Origin: Flavobacterium terrigena
GTDB lineage: Bacteria; Bacteroidota; Bacteroidia; Flavobacteriales; Flavobacteriaceae
Direction: 5' to 3'
Assembly (NCBI RefSeq): GCF_900108955.1
Contig: NZ_FNYA01000003.1
Coordinates: 62,001 to 126,000, forward strand
DNA length: 64,000 bases
Part shown: in pieces, positions 34,990 to 44,071 of the stretch
How the letters are laid out: the number at the start of each line of letters is the position of its first letter
Numbering within the stretch: the stretch's first letter is position 1
Program-made: the position numbers and the translations under genes
The notes under the pieces: model-generated
Seen by the model: the letters and a program-made list of their open reading frames with translations, nothing else
What the model was told of the DNA's origin: nothing
Databases searched by the model: none

Positions 34990-36169
34990 TGGTGGTTTAG
35001 ATACCACGTATTGTGCGGTGTATTTGAGTAAAATTAAAAAATACGAAGTACATGCCGTAACCATAAATACAGGAGCTTTTTCAGAAAATGAAATCCTAGA
35101 ATTAGAACAAAAAGCCAAACAATTGGGTGTGGCTTCCTATAAATGTATTGATGTTCGTGAAGCATATTATAACGAATCTATAAAATATCTAGTTTTTGGA
35201 AACGTCTTAAAAAATGGCGTTTATCCTTTATCTGTGAGTGCTGAAAGAGTTATTCAAGCGCAAAGTGTGGCAAAATATGCACTTTCTTTAGGAATTAAAA
35301 CGCTGGCTCACGGAAGTACTGGAGCTGGAAATGATCAGGTGAGATTTGATATGATTTTCAACCATCTTATTCCAGATGTGACGATAATTACACCTATTAG
35401 AGATAATAAATTAAGTAGAGAAACGGAAATAGAATTTTTAAAATCTCACGGAGTGGAATTCAATTTTGTTAAAGCGAAATACAGCATTAATAAGGGAATT
35501 TGGGGAACTTCTGTTGGAGGAAAAGAGACGTTAAATTCACAAGAAAATTTACCAGAAGAGGCTTGGCCAACTCAAGTAACTGAAAAAGAATCTAAAGAAG
35601 TTACGCTTGGTTTTAAAAATGGCGAATTGATTTCGGTTAATAACGAAACATTTGTGCATCCGGTTCAAGCGATAGAATATTTACAAGAATTGGCGCAACC
35701 TTTTGGAATTGGAAGACATATTCATGTGGGCGATACGATTATTGGAATTAAAGGAAGAGTTGGTTTTGAAGCCGCAGCGCCAGAATTGATTATCAAAGCA
35801 CATCATTTGTTAGAGAAACACACGTTAACAAAATGGCAATTATTTTGGAAAGAGCAATTGTCAAGTTGGTACGGAAACTGGCTTCATGAAGGACAAATGC
35901 TCGATCCAACGATGCGTGATATTGAGGTTTTTTTAAATAATACACAAAAAACAGTAACAGGAGAAGTGTATATCACTTTGTTGCCTTACAGATATGTTTT
36001 GAACGGAATAAAAAGTAACCACGATTTAATGTCGGATGCTTTCGGTTCTTACGGAGAAATGAATAATTCTTGGTCAGGTGAAGATGTAAAAGGGTTTACC
36101 AAAATTTTTGGAAATCAAACTTCTATCTACCATAAGGTAAATCAAACAGTACAACATGAACAAAATTAA
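34958..36169 (+). CDS. argG: argininosuccinate synthase
   Basis: A 403-residue enzyme joining citrulline and aspartate with ATP to argininosuccinate. The N-type ATP pyrophosphatase loop AYSGGLDTTY lies at residues 9-18, and the conserved HGSTGAGNDQVRFD follows near 121-134. Length is typical. It starts 32 bases inside the GNAT gene, showing translational coupling, and overlaps argC by 14 bases. The pathway's penultimate step is thus encoded second in the operon. Confidence 0.95.
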   Translation: MQKEKIVLAYSGGLDTTYCAVYLSKIKKYEVHAVTINTGAFSENEILELEQKAKQLGVASYKCIDVREAYYNESIKYLVFGNVLKNGVYPLSVSAERVIQAQSVAKYALSLGIKTLAHGSTGAGNDQVRFDMIFNHLIPDVTIITPIRDNKLSRETEIEFLKSHGVEFNFVKAKYSINKGIWGTSVGGKETLNSQENLPEEAWPTQVTEKESKEVTLGFKNGELISVNNETFVHPVQAIEYLQELAQPFGIGRHIHVGDTIIGIKGRVGFEAAAPELIIKAHHLLEKHTLTKWQLFWKEQLSSWYGNWLHEGQMLDPTMRDIEVFLNNTQKTVTGEVYITLLPYRYVLNGIKSNHDLMSDAFGSYGEMNNSWSGEDVKGFTKIFGNQTSIYHKVNQTVQHEQN

Positions 36170-37121
36170 AATAGGAATTATTGGAGGTGCCGGTTATACG
36201 GCGGGTGAATTATTGAGAATTTTAATTCATCATCCGATGGCTGAAATTGTATTTGTACACAGTAAAAGCAATTCTGGTAATAAGATTTATGATGTTCACG
36301 ACGATTTATTTGGCGATACGAATTTGGTGTTTAGCAACCATTTTCACAACGAAGTGGATGTAGTTTTTTTATGTGTCGCTCACGGCGAATCAAAAGAGCT
36401 GGTGAAACAATTCGATAATTCGATAAAAATTATTGATTTGAGTCAAGATTTCAGATTGATTTCTGACGGAAATTCTTTTGTTTATGGCTTACCAGAATTA
36501 AATAGAGAAGTAATTAAAATAGCACAACATGTAGCAAATCCAGGGTGTTTCGCAACAGCAATTCAATTGGCATTATTGCCTTTGGCGGAAAAAAAGCTGT
36601 TGCAAAGTGATGTTCATATTACTTGTATAACGGGTTCAACGGGAGCAGGACAATCTTTAAGTGAAACGTCTCATTTTAGTTGGAGACAAAATAATTTATC
36701 GGTGTATAAAGCTTTCACACATCAGCATTTAGCAGAAATCGGACAAAGTATTGTTTTTGCACAACCTGATTTTCATCACAGTATTAACATGATTCCACAA
36801 AGAGGTTCATTTACAAGAGGAATTATGGCTAGTATGTATTTGACTTGCGAAAAATCATTAGATGATATTCAGAACATATTTGAAAAGAAGTATGAAAAGC
36901 ATCCTTTTGTATTTGTTTCGAAAAAGAATATTCACTTGAAACAGGTAGTAAACACGAACAAATGTTTGTTGTATTTAGAAAAACAAGACGATAAATTATT
37001 GATTGTAAGCATCATCGATAATTTACTAAAAGGAGCTTCAGGACAAGCAGTACAAAACATGAATTTGCTTTTTGGTTTGGAAGAAACCATGGGCTTAAAA
37101 TTAAAACCAAGCGCATTTTAA
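36156..37121 (+). CDS. argC: N-acyl-gamma-glutamyl-phosphate reductase
   Basis: A 321-residue NADPH-dependent reductase that makes N-acylglutamate semialdehyde. The nucleotide-binding IIGGAGYTAGELL lies at 8-20 and the catalytic Cys131 in the ANPGCFATA motif. It overlaps argG by 14 bases and lies 1 base before argD. The acyl group accepted (acetyl or succinyl) is not apparent from the sequence. Confidence 0.94.
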   Translation: MNKIKIGIIGGAGYTAGELLRILIHHPMAEIVFVHSKSNSGNKIYDVHDDLFGDTNLVFSNHFHNEVDVVFLCVAHGESKELVKQFDNSIKIIDLSQDFRLISDGNSFVYGLPELNREVIKIAQHVANPGCFATAIQLALLPLAEKKLLQSDVHITCITGSTGAGQSLSETSHFSWRQNNLSVYKAFTHQHLAEIGQSIVFAQPDFHHSINMIPQRGSFTRGIMASMYLTCEKSLDDIQNIFEKKYEKHPFVFVSKKNIHLKQVVNTNKCLLYLEKQDDKLLIVSIIDNLLKGASGQAVQNMNLLFGLEETMGLKLKPSAF

Positions 37122-37122
37122 A

Positions 37123-38271
37123 ATGGAAAATATAGTAGAAGAAAAAACGAGTCTTTTTGATGTATATTCAATTTTTCCGATTGAAATTCAAAAAGCATTG
37201 GGTTCTAAATTATGGGATAATAAAGGAACTGAATACCTAGATTTATATGGTGGTCATGCGGTAATTTCTATCGGACATAGTCATCCAGAATATGTTACTG
37301 CGATTACCAAACAGTTGAAAAACATTGGTTTTTATTCGAATTCAATCGAAATCAAATTGCAAAATCAACTCGCACAAAAACTTGGAGAACTTTCAGGATA
37401 CACAGATTACAATTTATTTCTATGTAATTCTGGAGCTGAAGCGAATGAAAACGCATTCAAACTAGCTTCGTTTTATAATGGAAGAAAAAAAATAATCGCT
37501 TTTAAACAAGGCTTTCATGGAAGAACTTCTTTGGCAGTTGCGGCTACAGATAATCCAAAAATTGTCGCACCAATTAACGAAAATCAAAACATTATTTTTC
37601 TGCCATTAAACGATATTGAAGCTTTTGATAATGCTTTTGATGAAGAAATATCTTGCGTGATTATCGAAGGAATTCAAGGTGTTGGAGGTATCAACATTCC
37701 GGATGCAGAATTTTTACAACATTTAGAAAAAAGATGTAATGAAAAAAACAGTATTCTAATTCTGGATGAGGTACAATCGGGTTACGGAAGAACTGGGAAA
37801 TTTTTCGCACACCAACATGCCAATATCAAACCTCATATTATTACCATGGCGAAAGGAATGGGTAATGGTTTCCCAGTTGGAGGTTTGTTGATAAGTCCAA
37901 CCATTGAAGCTCAAAAGGAAATGTTGGGCACGACTTTCGGCGGAAACTATTTGGCTTGTGCTGCAGCAATTTCAGTACTAAATGTGTTGGAAAAAGAACA
38001 CCTGATTGAAAACGCTTTAGTCTTAGGAGATTATTTGAAAGAAGCTTTTTTAGATATTCCTCAAATTAAAGAAGTTAGAGGTTTAGGATTAATGATTGGA
38101 ATTGAGTTGGATCAACCGTGTGCGGAAATTCGAAACACATTATTATCAGATTTCAAAATATTTACGGGCTCTTCCAGTAACAAAAATACGTTGCGTATTT
38201 TACCTTCTTTAGCTGTAACTATAGAGGAAATTGACCAATTTATTCATGCATTAAAAGACATTCTAAAATGA
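37123..38271 (+). CDS. argD: N-acylornithine aminotransferase
   Basis: A 382-residue class III PLP aminotransferase that converts N-acylglutamate semialdehyde to N-acylornithine. The PLP lysine is Lys244 in TMAKGMGNGFPVGG; the cofactor-binding LILDEVQSGYGRTGKF (about 212-227) is canonical. The stop overlaps the argF' start in ATGA, so the two are coupled. Bacteroidetes homologues include N-succinylornithine aminotransferases, so succinyl substrate use is possible. Confidence 0.93.
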   Translation: MENIVEEKTSLFDVYSIFPIEIQKALGSKLWDNKGTEYLDLYGGHAVISIGHSHPEYVTAITKQLKNIGFYSNSIEIKLQNQLAQKLGELSGYTDYNLFLCNSGAEANENAFKLASFYNGRKKIIAFKQGFHGRTSLAVAATDNPKIVAPINENQNIIFLPLNDIEAFDNAFDEEISCVIIEGIQGVGGINIPDAEFLQHLEKRCNEKNSILILDEVQSGYGRTGKFFAHQHANIKPHIITMAKGMGNGFPVGGLLISPTIEAQKEMLGTTFGGNYLACAAAISVLNVLEKEHLIENALVLGDYLKEAFLDIPQIKEVRGLGLMIGIELDQPCAEIRNTLLSDFKIFTGSSSNKNTLRILPSLAVTIEEIDQFIHALKDILK

Positions 38272-39215
38272 AACAATTTATATCCGTTAAAGATGTTGAA
38301 AACCCCAAACAACTGTTAGAAGATGTTATAAATTTAAAAAATAACGAAAAATTTTCCACAATTGGAAATAATAAAACAATTGGTTTAATTTTTTTCAACT
38401 CCAGTTTACGTACTCGTATGAGCACTCAAAAAGCAGCGCAGAATTTAGGCATGCAAGTCATGATGATTAATGTGAGTAGCGACAGTTGGAAGTTAGAATT
38501 TCAAGATGGTTCTGTGATGAGTGGAGATTCGGTGGAACATATAAAAGAAGCGGCAGCCGTAATGGGTTTGTACTGCGACATTTTAGCGATTCGTAGTTTT
38601 CCTTCATTAGTAAATAAGCAAGAAGATTATTCGGAAGAAATACTAAATAAGTTCATCAAATATTGCAAAGTTCCAGTAGTGAGTTTGGAATCGGCGACTT
38701 TACATCCGTTGCAAAGTTTAGCGGATATGGTTACGATTAAAGAACATCAAAAACAAAGCAAACCGAAAATTGTTCTGACTTGGGCGCCGCATGTAAAACC
38801 GATTCCACAAGTTGTGGCTAATTCGTTTGCACAATGGGCATTGGCTTGTGAACACGATTTAACGATTACGCATCCAGAAGGCTATGAACTGAGTGAAGAA
38901 TTTACAAATGGCGCAACCATAGAATACGACCAACAAAAAGCGCTTGCAGAAGCCGATTTTGTGTACGTAAAAAACTGGTCGTCTTTTACAGATTACGGAA
39001 AAGTATTAGATGTGAAAGATGATTGGTTGCTTAACGAAGAAAAAATGAAGGAAACAAACAGTGCTAAAATTATGCATTGTTTGCCTGTTAGAAGAAATTT
39101 GGAATTATCCGATGAATTAATCGATGGTGAAAATTCGTTGATTTTGGCTCAAGCCGAAAACAGAGTGTTTGCCACTCAAACTGTATTAAAAAAAATAATA
39201 GAAAATATAATGTAA
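38268..39215 (+). CDS. argF': N-acylornithine carbamoyltransferase (argF'), probably N-succinylornithine-specific
   Basis: A 315-residue transcarbamylase of the acylornithine type, distinct from ordinary ArgF. The carbamoyl-phosphate loop is FFNSSLRTR at 42-50, and HPLQSLADM and MHCLPVRRN are also present. Residue 89 in SGDSVEH aligns with Pro90 of Bacteroides fragilis N-succinylornithine transcarbamylase and Glu92 of Xanthomonas N-acetylornithine transcarbamylase; that position is known to set acyl specificity, and small hydrophobic residues including Val were reported to favour the succinyl substrate. Here it is Val89. The alignment is by eye. The carbamoylation of an acylated substrate implies that ArgE acts on N-acylcitrulline. 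Confidence 0.88.
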   Translation: MKQFISVKDVENPKQLLEDVINLKNNEKFSTIGNNKTIGLIFFNSSLRTRMSTQKAAQNLGMQVMMINVSSDSWKLEFQDGSVMSGDSVEHIKEAAAVMGLYCDILAIRSFPSLVNKQEDYSEEILNKFIKYCKVPVVSLESATLHPLQSLADMVTIKEHQKQSKPKIVLTWAPHVKPIPQVVANSFAQWALACEHDLTITHPEGYELSEEFTNGATIEYDQQKALAEADFVYVKNWSSFTDYGKVLDVKDDWLLNEEKMKETNSAKIMHCLPVRRNLELSDELIDGENSLILAQAENRVFATQTVLKKIIENIM

Positions 39216-39217
39216 TC

Positions 39218-40000
39218 ATGCAAAGCTTACAAATCATAAAAATAGGAGGAAATGTTGTTGATGACGCGGTTTTATTAGACCAGTTTTTATATGATTTTGC
39301 GCAAATAAAAACACCAAAAATCTTAATTCATGGCGGCGGAAAAATCGCTACTGAGTTGGCTCAAAAACTGAACATTGCACAAACGATGATTGAAGGAAGA
39401 AGAGTTACAGATTCAGAAACTTTAAAAATTGCAACAATGGTGTATGCTGGTTTAGTAAATAAAAACATTGTGGCTAAACTTCAATCGAAACAATGCAATG
39501 CGATTGGATTGAGTGGCGCTGATGCGAATGTAATTTCTGGAAAAAAAAGAAATCATCCAACAATAGATTTTGGATTTGTAGGCGAAATCGTTACGATAAA
39601 TACCAAGCAAATTATCCGTTTCATTCAGCAAGGAATAACTCCTGTTTTTTGTCCGATTATTCACGATTCGGAAGGCACATTATTGAACACGAATGCGGAT
39701 ACAATTGCGACTCAAATTGCAATCGATTTATCCAAAACTTATCAAGTAGATCTTAGTTTTTGCTTTGAGAAAAAAGGTGTATTACAAAATCCAGATGATG
39801 ACGAATCGTATATTCCAGTGATAAACCGACCCGAATATGAACAATTAAAAACGAGTAAAATTATTTCTAACGGAATGATTCCAAAATTAGACAACGCCTT
39901 CGAAGCCATCAACAACGGAGTCAACAAAGTTTTACTTTATCACGCCAATCAACTAGCCACATTAGAAACAAATTTAATTGGTACACAATTACAACAATAA
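39218..40000 (+). CDS. argB: N-acylglutamate kinase
   Basis: A 260-residue amino-acid kinase family protein phosphorylating N-acylglutamate. The phosphate loops KIGGNVVDD (6-14) and ILIHGGGKIA (about 36-45) and the RRVTDSETL segment binding the substrate are present. It lacks an N-terminal extension helix typical of arginine-inhibited hexameric kinases, so feedback inhibition by arginine at this step may be absent; this is inferred from length. It lies 2 bases after argF' and 4 bases before argE. Confidence 0.93.
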   Translation: MQSLQIIKIGGNVVDDAVLLDQFLYDFAQIKTPKILIHGGGKIATELAQKLNIAQTMIEGRRVTDSETLKIATMVYAGLVNKNIVAKLQSKQCNAIGLSGADANVISGKKRNHPTIDFGFVGEIVTINTKQIIRFIQQGITPVFCPIIHDSEGTLLNTNADTIATQIAIDLSKTYQVDLSFCFEKKGVLQNPDDDESYIPVINRPEYEQLKTSKIISNGMIPKLDNAFEAINNGVNKVLLYHANQLATLETNLIGTQLQQ

Positions 40001-40004
40001 ACAA

Positions 40005-41087
40005 ATGGAACAACTTAAAAACGAAGTTATCGTCTTATTACAACAATTAATTTCCATTTCTTCTTTCAGTAAAGAGGAAGATAAAACGGCGGAATTAATC
40101 GAGCAATTTTTTACACAAAAAGGAATAAAAACCAACAGATTGTTAAATAATATTTGGACTAAAAATAAATTTTTCGATGCGAGTAAACCCACCATTTTAC
40201 TGAATTCTCATCACGATACGGTTAAACCGAACAAGCAATATACTCGAGATCCATTCAGTCCAAATATTGAAGATGGTATTTTATACGGTTTAGGCAGTAA
40301 CGATGCGGGCGGACCATTAATTTCATTAGCAGCGTGTTTTTTACATTTTTACGACAATCCGAATTTGAACTTTAATTTAATCTACGCCGCTACAGCTGAA
40401 GAAGAAATTTCAGGGAACAACGGAGTGGAAATTCTATTGCCTGAATTAGGAGAAATTTATTTTGGAATTGTAGGCGAACCGACGAAAATGGATATTGCCA
40501 TCGCCGAAAAAGGTTTGTTTGTTATTGATTGCATCGTACACGGAAAATCGGGTCATGCTGCAAGAGAAGAAGGTGAAAATGCGATTTATAAAGCGCTAAA
40601 AGACATTGAATGGTTTAAGAATTACGAGTTTCCAAATGAATCGGAGATGCTTGGAAAAGTAAAAATGACTGTTAGTATTATCAATGCTGGAAGTCAACAC
40701 AATGTGGTTCCTGGAACGTGTCAATTTACTGTAGATATTCGAACCACAGATAAATATAACAATCAAGAAGTGTTAGAAATTATTAAGAAACATGTTTCGT
40801 GTGAAGTCATTCCGCGTTCCACCCGATTAAATCCTTCTTATGTGTCTGAAGACCATCCTTTGGTACAAGCCGGAATTAAAATTGGAAAAGAAACTTATGC
40901 TTCGCCAACGACTTCTGATCAAGCTTTGATGCCTTTTAAAACGTTCAAAATGGGACCTGGTGATTCTGCTCGTTCACATACAGCTGATGAATTTATCCAC
41001 ATCAGTGAAATTAAAGAAGGAATCGATTTATACATTCAATTATTACACACATTTAACCAACAATTCGATGAAACTTTGGCAAAATAA
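40005..41087 (+). CDS. argE: N-acylcitrulline/ornithine deacylase (M20 family)
   Basis: A 360-residue zinc-dependent M20 peptidase-family enzyme. Metal-site motifs are NSHHDTVKP (about 65-73), GLGSNDAGG (about 95-103) and ATAEEEISGN (about 130-139). In the argF' pathway it removes the acyl group from N-acylcitrulline to give citrulline for ArgG. The frame opens at 39978, but the ATG at 40005 is followed by MEQLKNEVIVLLQQLIS, as in relatives, and lies 4 bases after the argB stop. It overlaps argH by 20 bases. Confidence 0.92.
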   Translation: MEQLKNEVIVLLQQLISISSFSKEEDKTAELIEQFFTQKGIKTNRLLNNIWTKNKFFDASKPTILLNSHHDTVKPNKQYTRDPFSPNIEDGILYGLGSNDAGGPLISLAACFLHFYDNPNLNFNLIYAATAEEEISGNNGVEILLPELGEIYFGIVGEPTKMDIAIAEKGLFVIDCIVHGKSGHAAREEGENAIYKALKDIEWFKNYEFPNESEMLGKVKMTVSIINAGSQHNVVPGTCQFTVDIRTTDKYNNQEVLEIIKKHVSCEVIPRSTRLNPSYVSEDHPLVQAGIKIGKETYASPTTSDQALMPFKTFKMGPGDSARSHTADEFIHISEIKEGIDLYIQLLHTFNQQFDETLAK

Positions 41088-42378
41088 TAACGAAAAAACA
41101 GATACAACCATCCAAAAATTGGTAGAGGATTTTACGATTGGTGAAGATAAAATATGGGATTTGTATTTAGCAGAATCAGATGTTAAAGGATCGATAGCAC
41201 ACACCACAATGTTGAAAGATATTGGTTTAATTAGCGAGAAAGATTTAGCGACAATTCATGAAGGCTTAAACGACATTTTAATTTCGATTCAAAAAGGAGA
41301 ATTTAAAATCGATGAAAGTGTGGAAGATGTGCATTCTCAAATTGAAATTATGTTGACGGAAAAAATCGGCGACATAGGTAAAAAAATTCACGCTGGCCGT
41401 TCTCGTAACGATCAATCTTTGTTAGATATTAAGCTGTTTATTAAGGAAGAAATTAAAACTATTGTTAAAAAAATCGAACCCGTTTTTGAAAAATTATTGT
41501 TTCTAAGTGAAAAGCACAAAGCTGATTTATTACCAGGATATACGCATTTTCAATTGGCCATGCCTTCTTCTTTTGGACTTTGGTTTGGCGCTTACGCGGA
41601 GAGTTTAAGTGATGATTTAGAATTGTTAACCGCAGCGTACAATGTTGCTGATAAAAACCCGTTAGGTTCAGGAGCAGGTTATGGTTCTTCTTTTCCTTTA
41701 AACAGAGCACAAACTACCGATTTATTAGATTTTAAAACGATGAATTATAATGTGGTTTACGCGCAAATGACCAGAGGAAAAGTGGAGAAAGTTACCGCCA
41801 TGGGTTTGTCGGGGATTGCTAGCACGCTAACAAAATTAGCAACAGATGTGTGTTTGTATATGAACCAAAATTTCGGATTTATTAGTTTTCCTGATGAATT
41901 GACAACAGGAAGTAGCATCATGCCACACAAGAAAAACCCAGATATTTTCGAGTTAATAAGAGCCAAATGTAACAGAATTCAAGCACTTCCGAATGAACTA
42001 ACCATTCTTACGAATAACTTGCCATCGGGTTATCACAGAGACATGCAATTGACTAAAGAATGTTTGTTTCCAGCGATAATTACGTTAAAAGAATGTTTGG
42101 ACATGTTGTTGGTAATGCTTGAAAACATCGTTATTAAAAAAGATATTTTACAAGATGAAAAATACCTAAACTTGTTTACTGTGGAAGAAGTAAATAAATT
42201 GGTGCTTCAAGGAATTCCTTTTAGAGATGCATATTTAGAAATTTCAAAAAGAGTGAAAAACAATACTTTTGAAACCAATGTTTTAGAAGTAAATCACACT
42301 CACGAAGGAAGTATGGGTAATTTATGCAATACTGAAATTTCTGAATTATTTAAGGAGCAATTAAAACGATTTAAATAA
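41068..42378 (+). CDS. argH: argininosuccinate lyase
   Basis: A 436-residue fumarase/aspartase superfamily enzyme that splits argininosuccinate to arginine and fumarate. The signature GSSIMPHKKNPD (about 279-290) is present with the catalytic serine, along with KIHAGRSRNDQ (about 107-117) and the PGYTHFQ segment. The frame opens at 40960, but the extension is frame-shadow sequence of argE; MKLWQNNNEKTD at 41068 is the proper start and keeps a 20-base overlap with argE. Last gene of the operon; its stop lies 4 bases from the convergent Lrp-family gene with no terminator between them. Confidence 0.95.
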   Translation: MKLWQNNNEKTDTTIQKLVEDFTIGEDKIWDLYLAESDVKGSIAHTTMLKDIGLISEKDLATIHEGLNDILISIQKGEFKIDESVEDVHSQIEIMLTEKIGDIGKKIHAGRSRNDQSLLDIKLFIKEEIKTIVKKIEPVFEKLLFLSEKHKADLLPGYTHFQLAMPSSFGLWFGAYAESLSDDLELLTAAYNVADKNPLGSGAGYGSSFPLNRAQTTDLLDFKTMNYNVVYAQMTRGKVEKVTAMGLSGIASTLTKLATDVCLYMNQNFGFISFPDELTTGSSIMPHKKNPDIFELIRAKCNRIQALPNELTILTNNLPSGYHRDMQLTKECLFPAIITLKECLDMLLVMLENIVIKKDILQDEKYLNLFTVEEVNKLVLQGIPFRDAYLEISKRVKNNTFETNVLEVNHTHEGSMGNLCNTEISELFKEQLKRFK

Positions 42379-42382
42379 CAAT

Positions 42383-42844
42383 TTAATCTTCAGATAAAGG
42401 ATAAATCGTTTCATTTTTTATCATGCTCATCACAATATTACTGTGGTATTGACCAATATTAGGAATATTTGCCAGTTTATTAATGATAAAGTCATTATAA
42501 GATTCAATGTCTCGGGTTGCGATTTTCAACATATAATCGTAAACCCCAGACAAACTGGTAATTTCCATAATTTCAGGAATGTCAATAATAATATTTTCGA
42601 ATGCTAATAAATGTTCCTTAGATTGCATTTTTAGCGTAATGTTACAATAGGCAAATAATTTTATTCCCACTTTATATGGATCTAAAATTGCAGCTCTTTT
42701 TTTAATAACACCTAAATCTTCAAGATGTCGTATTCTTTCATAGGTAGGCGAATATGACAAACCAACTAACGCAGCCACATCTTTAACAGAAATGGTACAA
42801 TCTTTTTGTAAAACATTAAGTATTCTTGCGTCAATTTTATCCAT
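42383..42844 (-). CDS. Lrp/AsnC-family transcriptional regulator
   Basis: A 153-residue regulator with an N-terminal winged helix-turn-helix (residues 1-55, ILNVLQKDCTISVKDVAALVGLS) and a C-terminal RAM ligand-binding domain (about 65-150). These proteins sense amino acids and control their metabolism. It is convergent with the arginine operon, 4 bases apart, so the two transcripts likely overlap at their ends; control of arg genes by this regulator is a guess from position. The effector is unknown. Confidence 0.9.
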   Translation of the reverse strand: MDKIDARILNVLQKDCTISVKDVAALVGLSYSPTYERIRHLEDLGVIKKRAAILDPYKVGIKLFAYCNITLKMQSKEHLLAFENIIIDIPEIMEITSLSGVYDYMLKIATRDIESYNDFIINKLANIPNIGQYHSNIVMSMIKNETIYPLSED

Positions 42845-42860
42845 ACATATGTTGTTAAAT

Positions 42861-42888
42861 AGAAAAAAGAGTAATAAAATTACTCTTT
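42861..42888 (-). terminator. tatA terminator
   Basis: AAAGAGTAA (42866-42874) pairs with TTACTCTTT (42880-42888), which includes the tatA stop codon; a T run follows on the minus strand. Confidence 0.7.
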
Positions 42889-43083
42889 AGTTTCTTCTTC
42901 TTTTTTAGTAACAGGTGCTTCATCTTCACCTTTAGCAGCTTTTTTAAATTCCTTGATTCCACCACCAAGTCCTTTCATTAATTCTGGAATTTTTTTACCT
43001 CCAAAAAGTAATAAAACAACTGCGATAATGATAATCCATTCAGTACCACCAATTGTACCTAAAGTCATATATAAAGAATTCAT
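42880..43083 (-). CDS. tatA: twin-arginine translocase TatA/E component
   Basis: A 67-residue protein with one N-terminal membrane segment (about 16-28, [13 protein letters not shown]), the conserved FGGKKIPEL hinge and amphipathic helix (about 26-48), and an acidic/basic tail ending in EEETKE. These are the features of TatA/E, the pore-forming subunit of the Tat exporter for folded proteins. TatC is not in the window. It has a TACATTTG promoter and is divergent from the M23 gene. Confidence 0.92.
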   Translation of the reverse strand: MNSLYMTLGTIGGTEWIIIIAVVLLLFGGKKIPELMKGLGGGIKEFKKAAKGEDEAPVTKKEEETKE

Positions 43084-43111
43084 TTTCTTTGAGTTTAATA
43101 TATTAATACTG

Positions 43112-43119
43112 CAAATGTA
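43112..43119 (-). promoter_or_regulatory. tatA promoter -7 element
   Basis: TACATTTG on the minus strand, 28 bases before the ATG at 43083. Confidence 0.5.
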
Positions 43120-43188
43120 CTACAAAAAAATAAATTTTAAATTAATTTAACTTAATTTTCTATTCCTCTCTAAACCTAACAAAATTGC

Positions 43189-43196
43189 TATATTTG
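43189..43196 (+). promoter_or_regulatory. promoter of the M23-GH3 operon
   Basis: TATATTTG, 16 bases before the ATG at 43213. Confidence 0.55.
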
Positions 43197-43212
43197 TATA
43201 AAATCAGGTTAT

Positions 43213-44070
43213 ATGTCTCAAAAAAGACTAAAATTTCAAGCGCTCAAGCAAAAATTATTAAGTAAAAGACGTTTCATTATCTATAATGAAGACACGTTAG
43301 CAGAATCTTTTTCGTTAAAATTAACCATAATGAATGTATTTGTCGTAGCCACTTTAGGCGCGATTTTAATCATTTTTGTAACCACTTTTATTATTGCTTT
43401 CACTCCTTTGAGAGAATATATTCCAGGTTATGCTTCTACAAAATTGAAAGAACAAGCGACTTTATTAACCATAAAATCCGATTCACTTTTAAAAGTGACG
43501 AAAGAAAATAACGCGTATATCAATTCGGTAAAAGCCGTTTTAAATGGCGATTTGGAATATGCGAAATTGAATAAAGATTCCATTCAAGTTGCTGAAAATC
43601 TTAATGAAGAGATTAACACATCCATTTCAGAAAAAGAAAAAGAACTGAGAAATGAAGTCGCTAACGACGATAAATACAACGTGTTCGACAAATCAGAATC
43701 CAAAGTTTCTTATGTGTTGTTTGCTCCCGTTTCTGGGAAAATCACAAAAAGTTATAATGTAGCTTCTAAAAATTTAGGTGTAAATATCGCCGTAGCGAAA
43801 GGAACACCAGTTAAGTCAATCGCTCCTGGAACCATCATTTTTTCGGAATGGACACCGTCAAGCGGATTTGTAGTAATCATTCGTCATCAAGATGAAGTTT
43901 TATCGGTTTACAAGAATCTTTCTTCGGTAACGAAATCTTCTGGAAGTAGTGTAAAGTCTAGTGAAGTGATAGCAATTTCTGGTGATAATGCTTCGCAAAA
44001 CCAAATCCATTTTCAATTATGGAAAAACGGAATTCCAATAAATCCTATTCAATTTATCAATTTCGAATAA
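43213..44070 (+). CDS. membrane-anchored M23/LytM-fold protein, probably catalytically inactive
   Basis: A 285-residue protein with a cytoplasmic N-terminus, one membrane segment (about 38-63), a coiled-coil linker (about 72-150) and a C-terminal LytM/M23 fold (about 165-285). The fold is recognisable (APVSGKITKSY, GTPVKSIAPGTI, VVIIRHQDEVLSVY), but zinc ligands are degraded: the first His and Asp of HxGxD read Asn187 and Asn191, the YxHL position reads YKNL, and HxH reads QIH with only His266 kept. Inactive LytM proteins such as EnvC and NlpD activate amidases, so an activator or scaffold role in cell-wall remodelling is likely. It lies 1 base before the GH3 gene. Confidence 0.85.
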   Translation: MSQKRLKFQALKQKLLSKRRFIIYNEDTLAESFSLKLTIMNVFVVATLGAILIIFVTTFIIAFTPLREYIPGYASTKLKEQATLLTIKSDSLLKVTKENNAYINSVKAVLNGDLEYAKLNKDSIQVAENLNEEINTSISEKEKELRNEVANDDKYNVFDKSESKVSYVLFAPVSGKITKSYNVASKNLGVNIAVAKGTPVKSIAPGTIIFSEWTPSSGFVVIIRHQDEVLSVYKNLSSVTKSSGSSVKSSEVIAISGDNASQNQIHFQLWKNGIPINPIQFINFE

Positions 44071-44071
44071 C

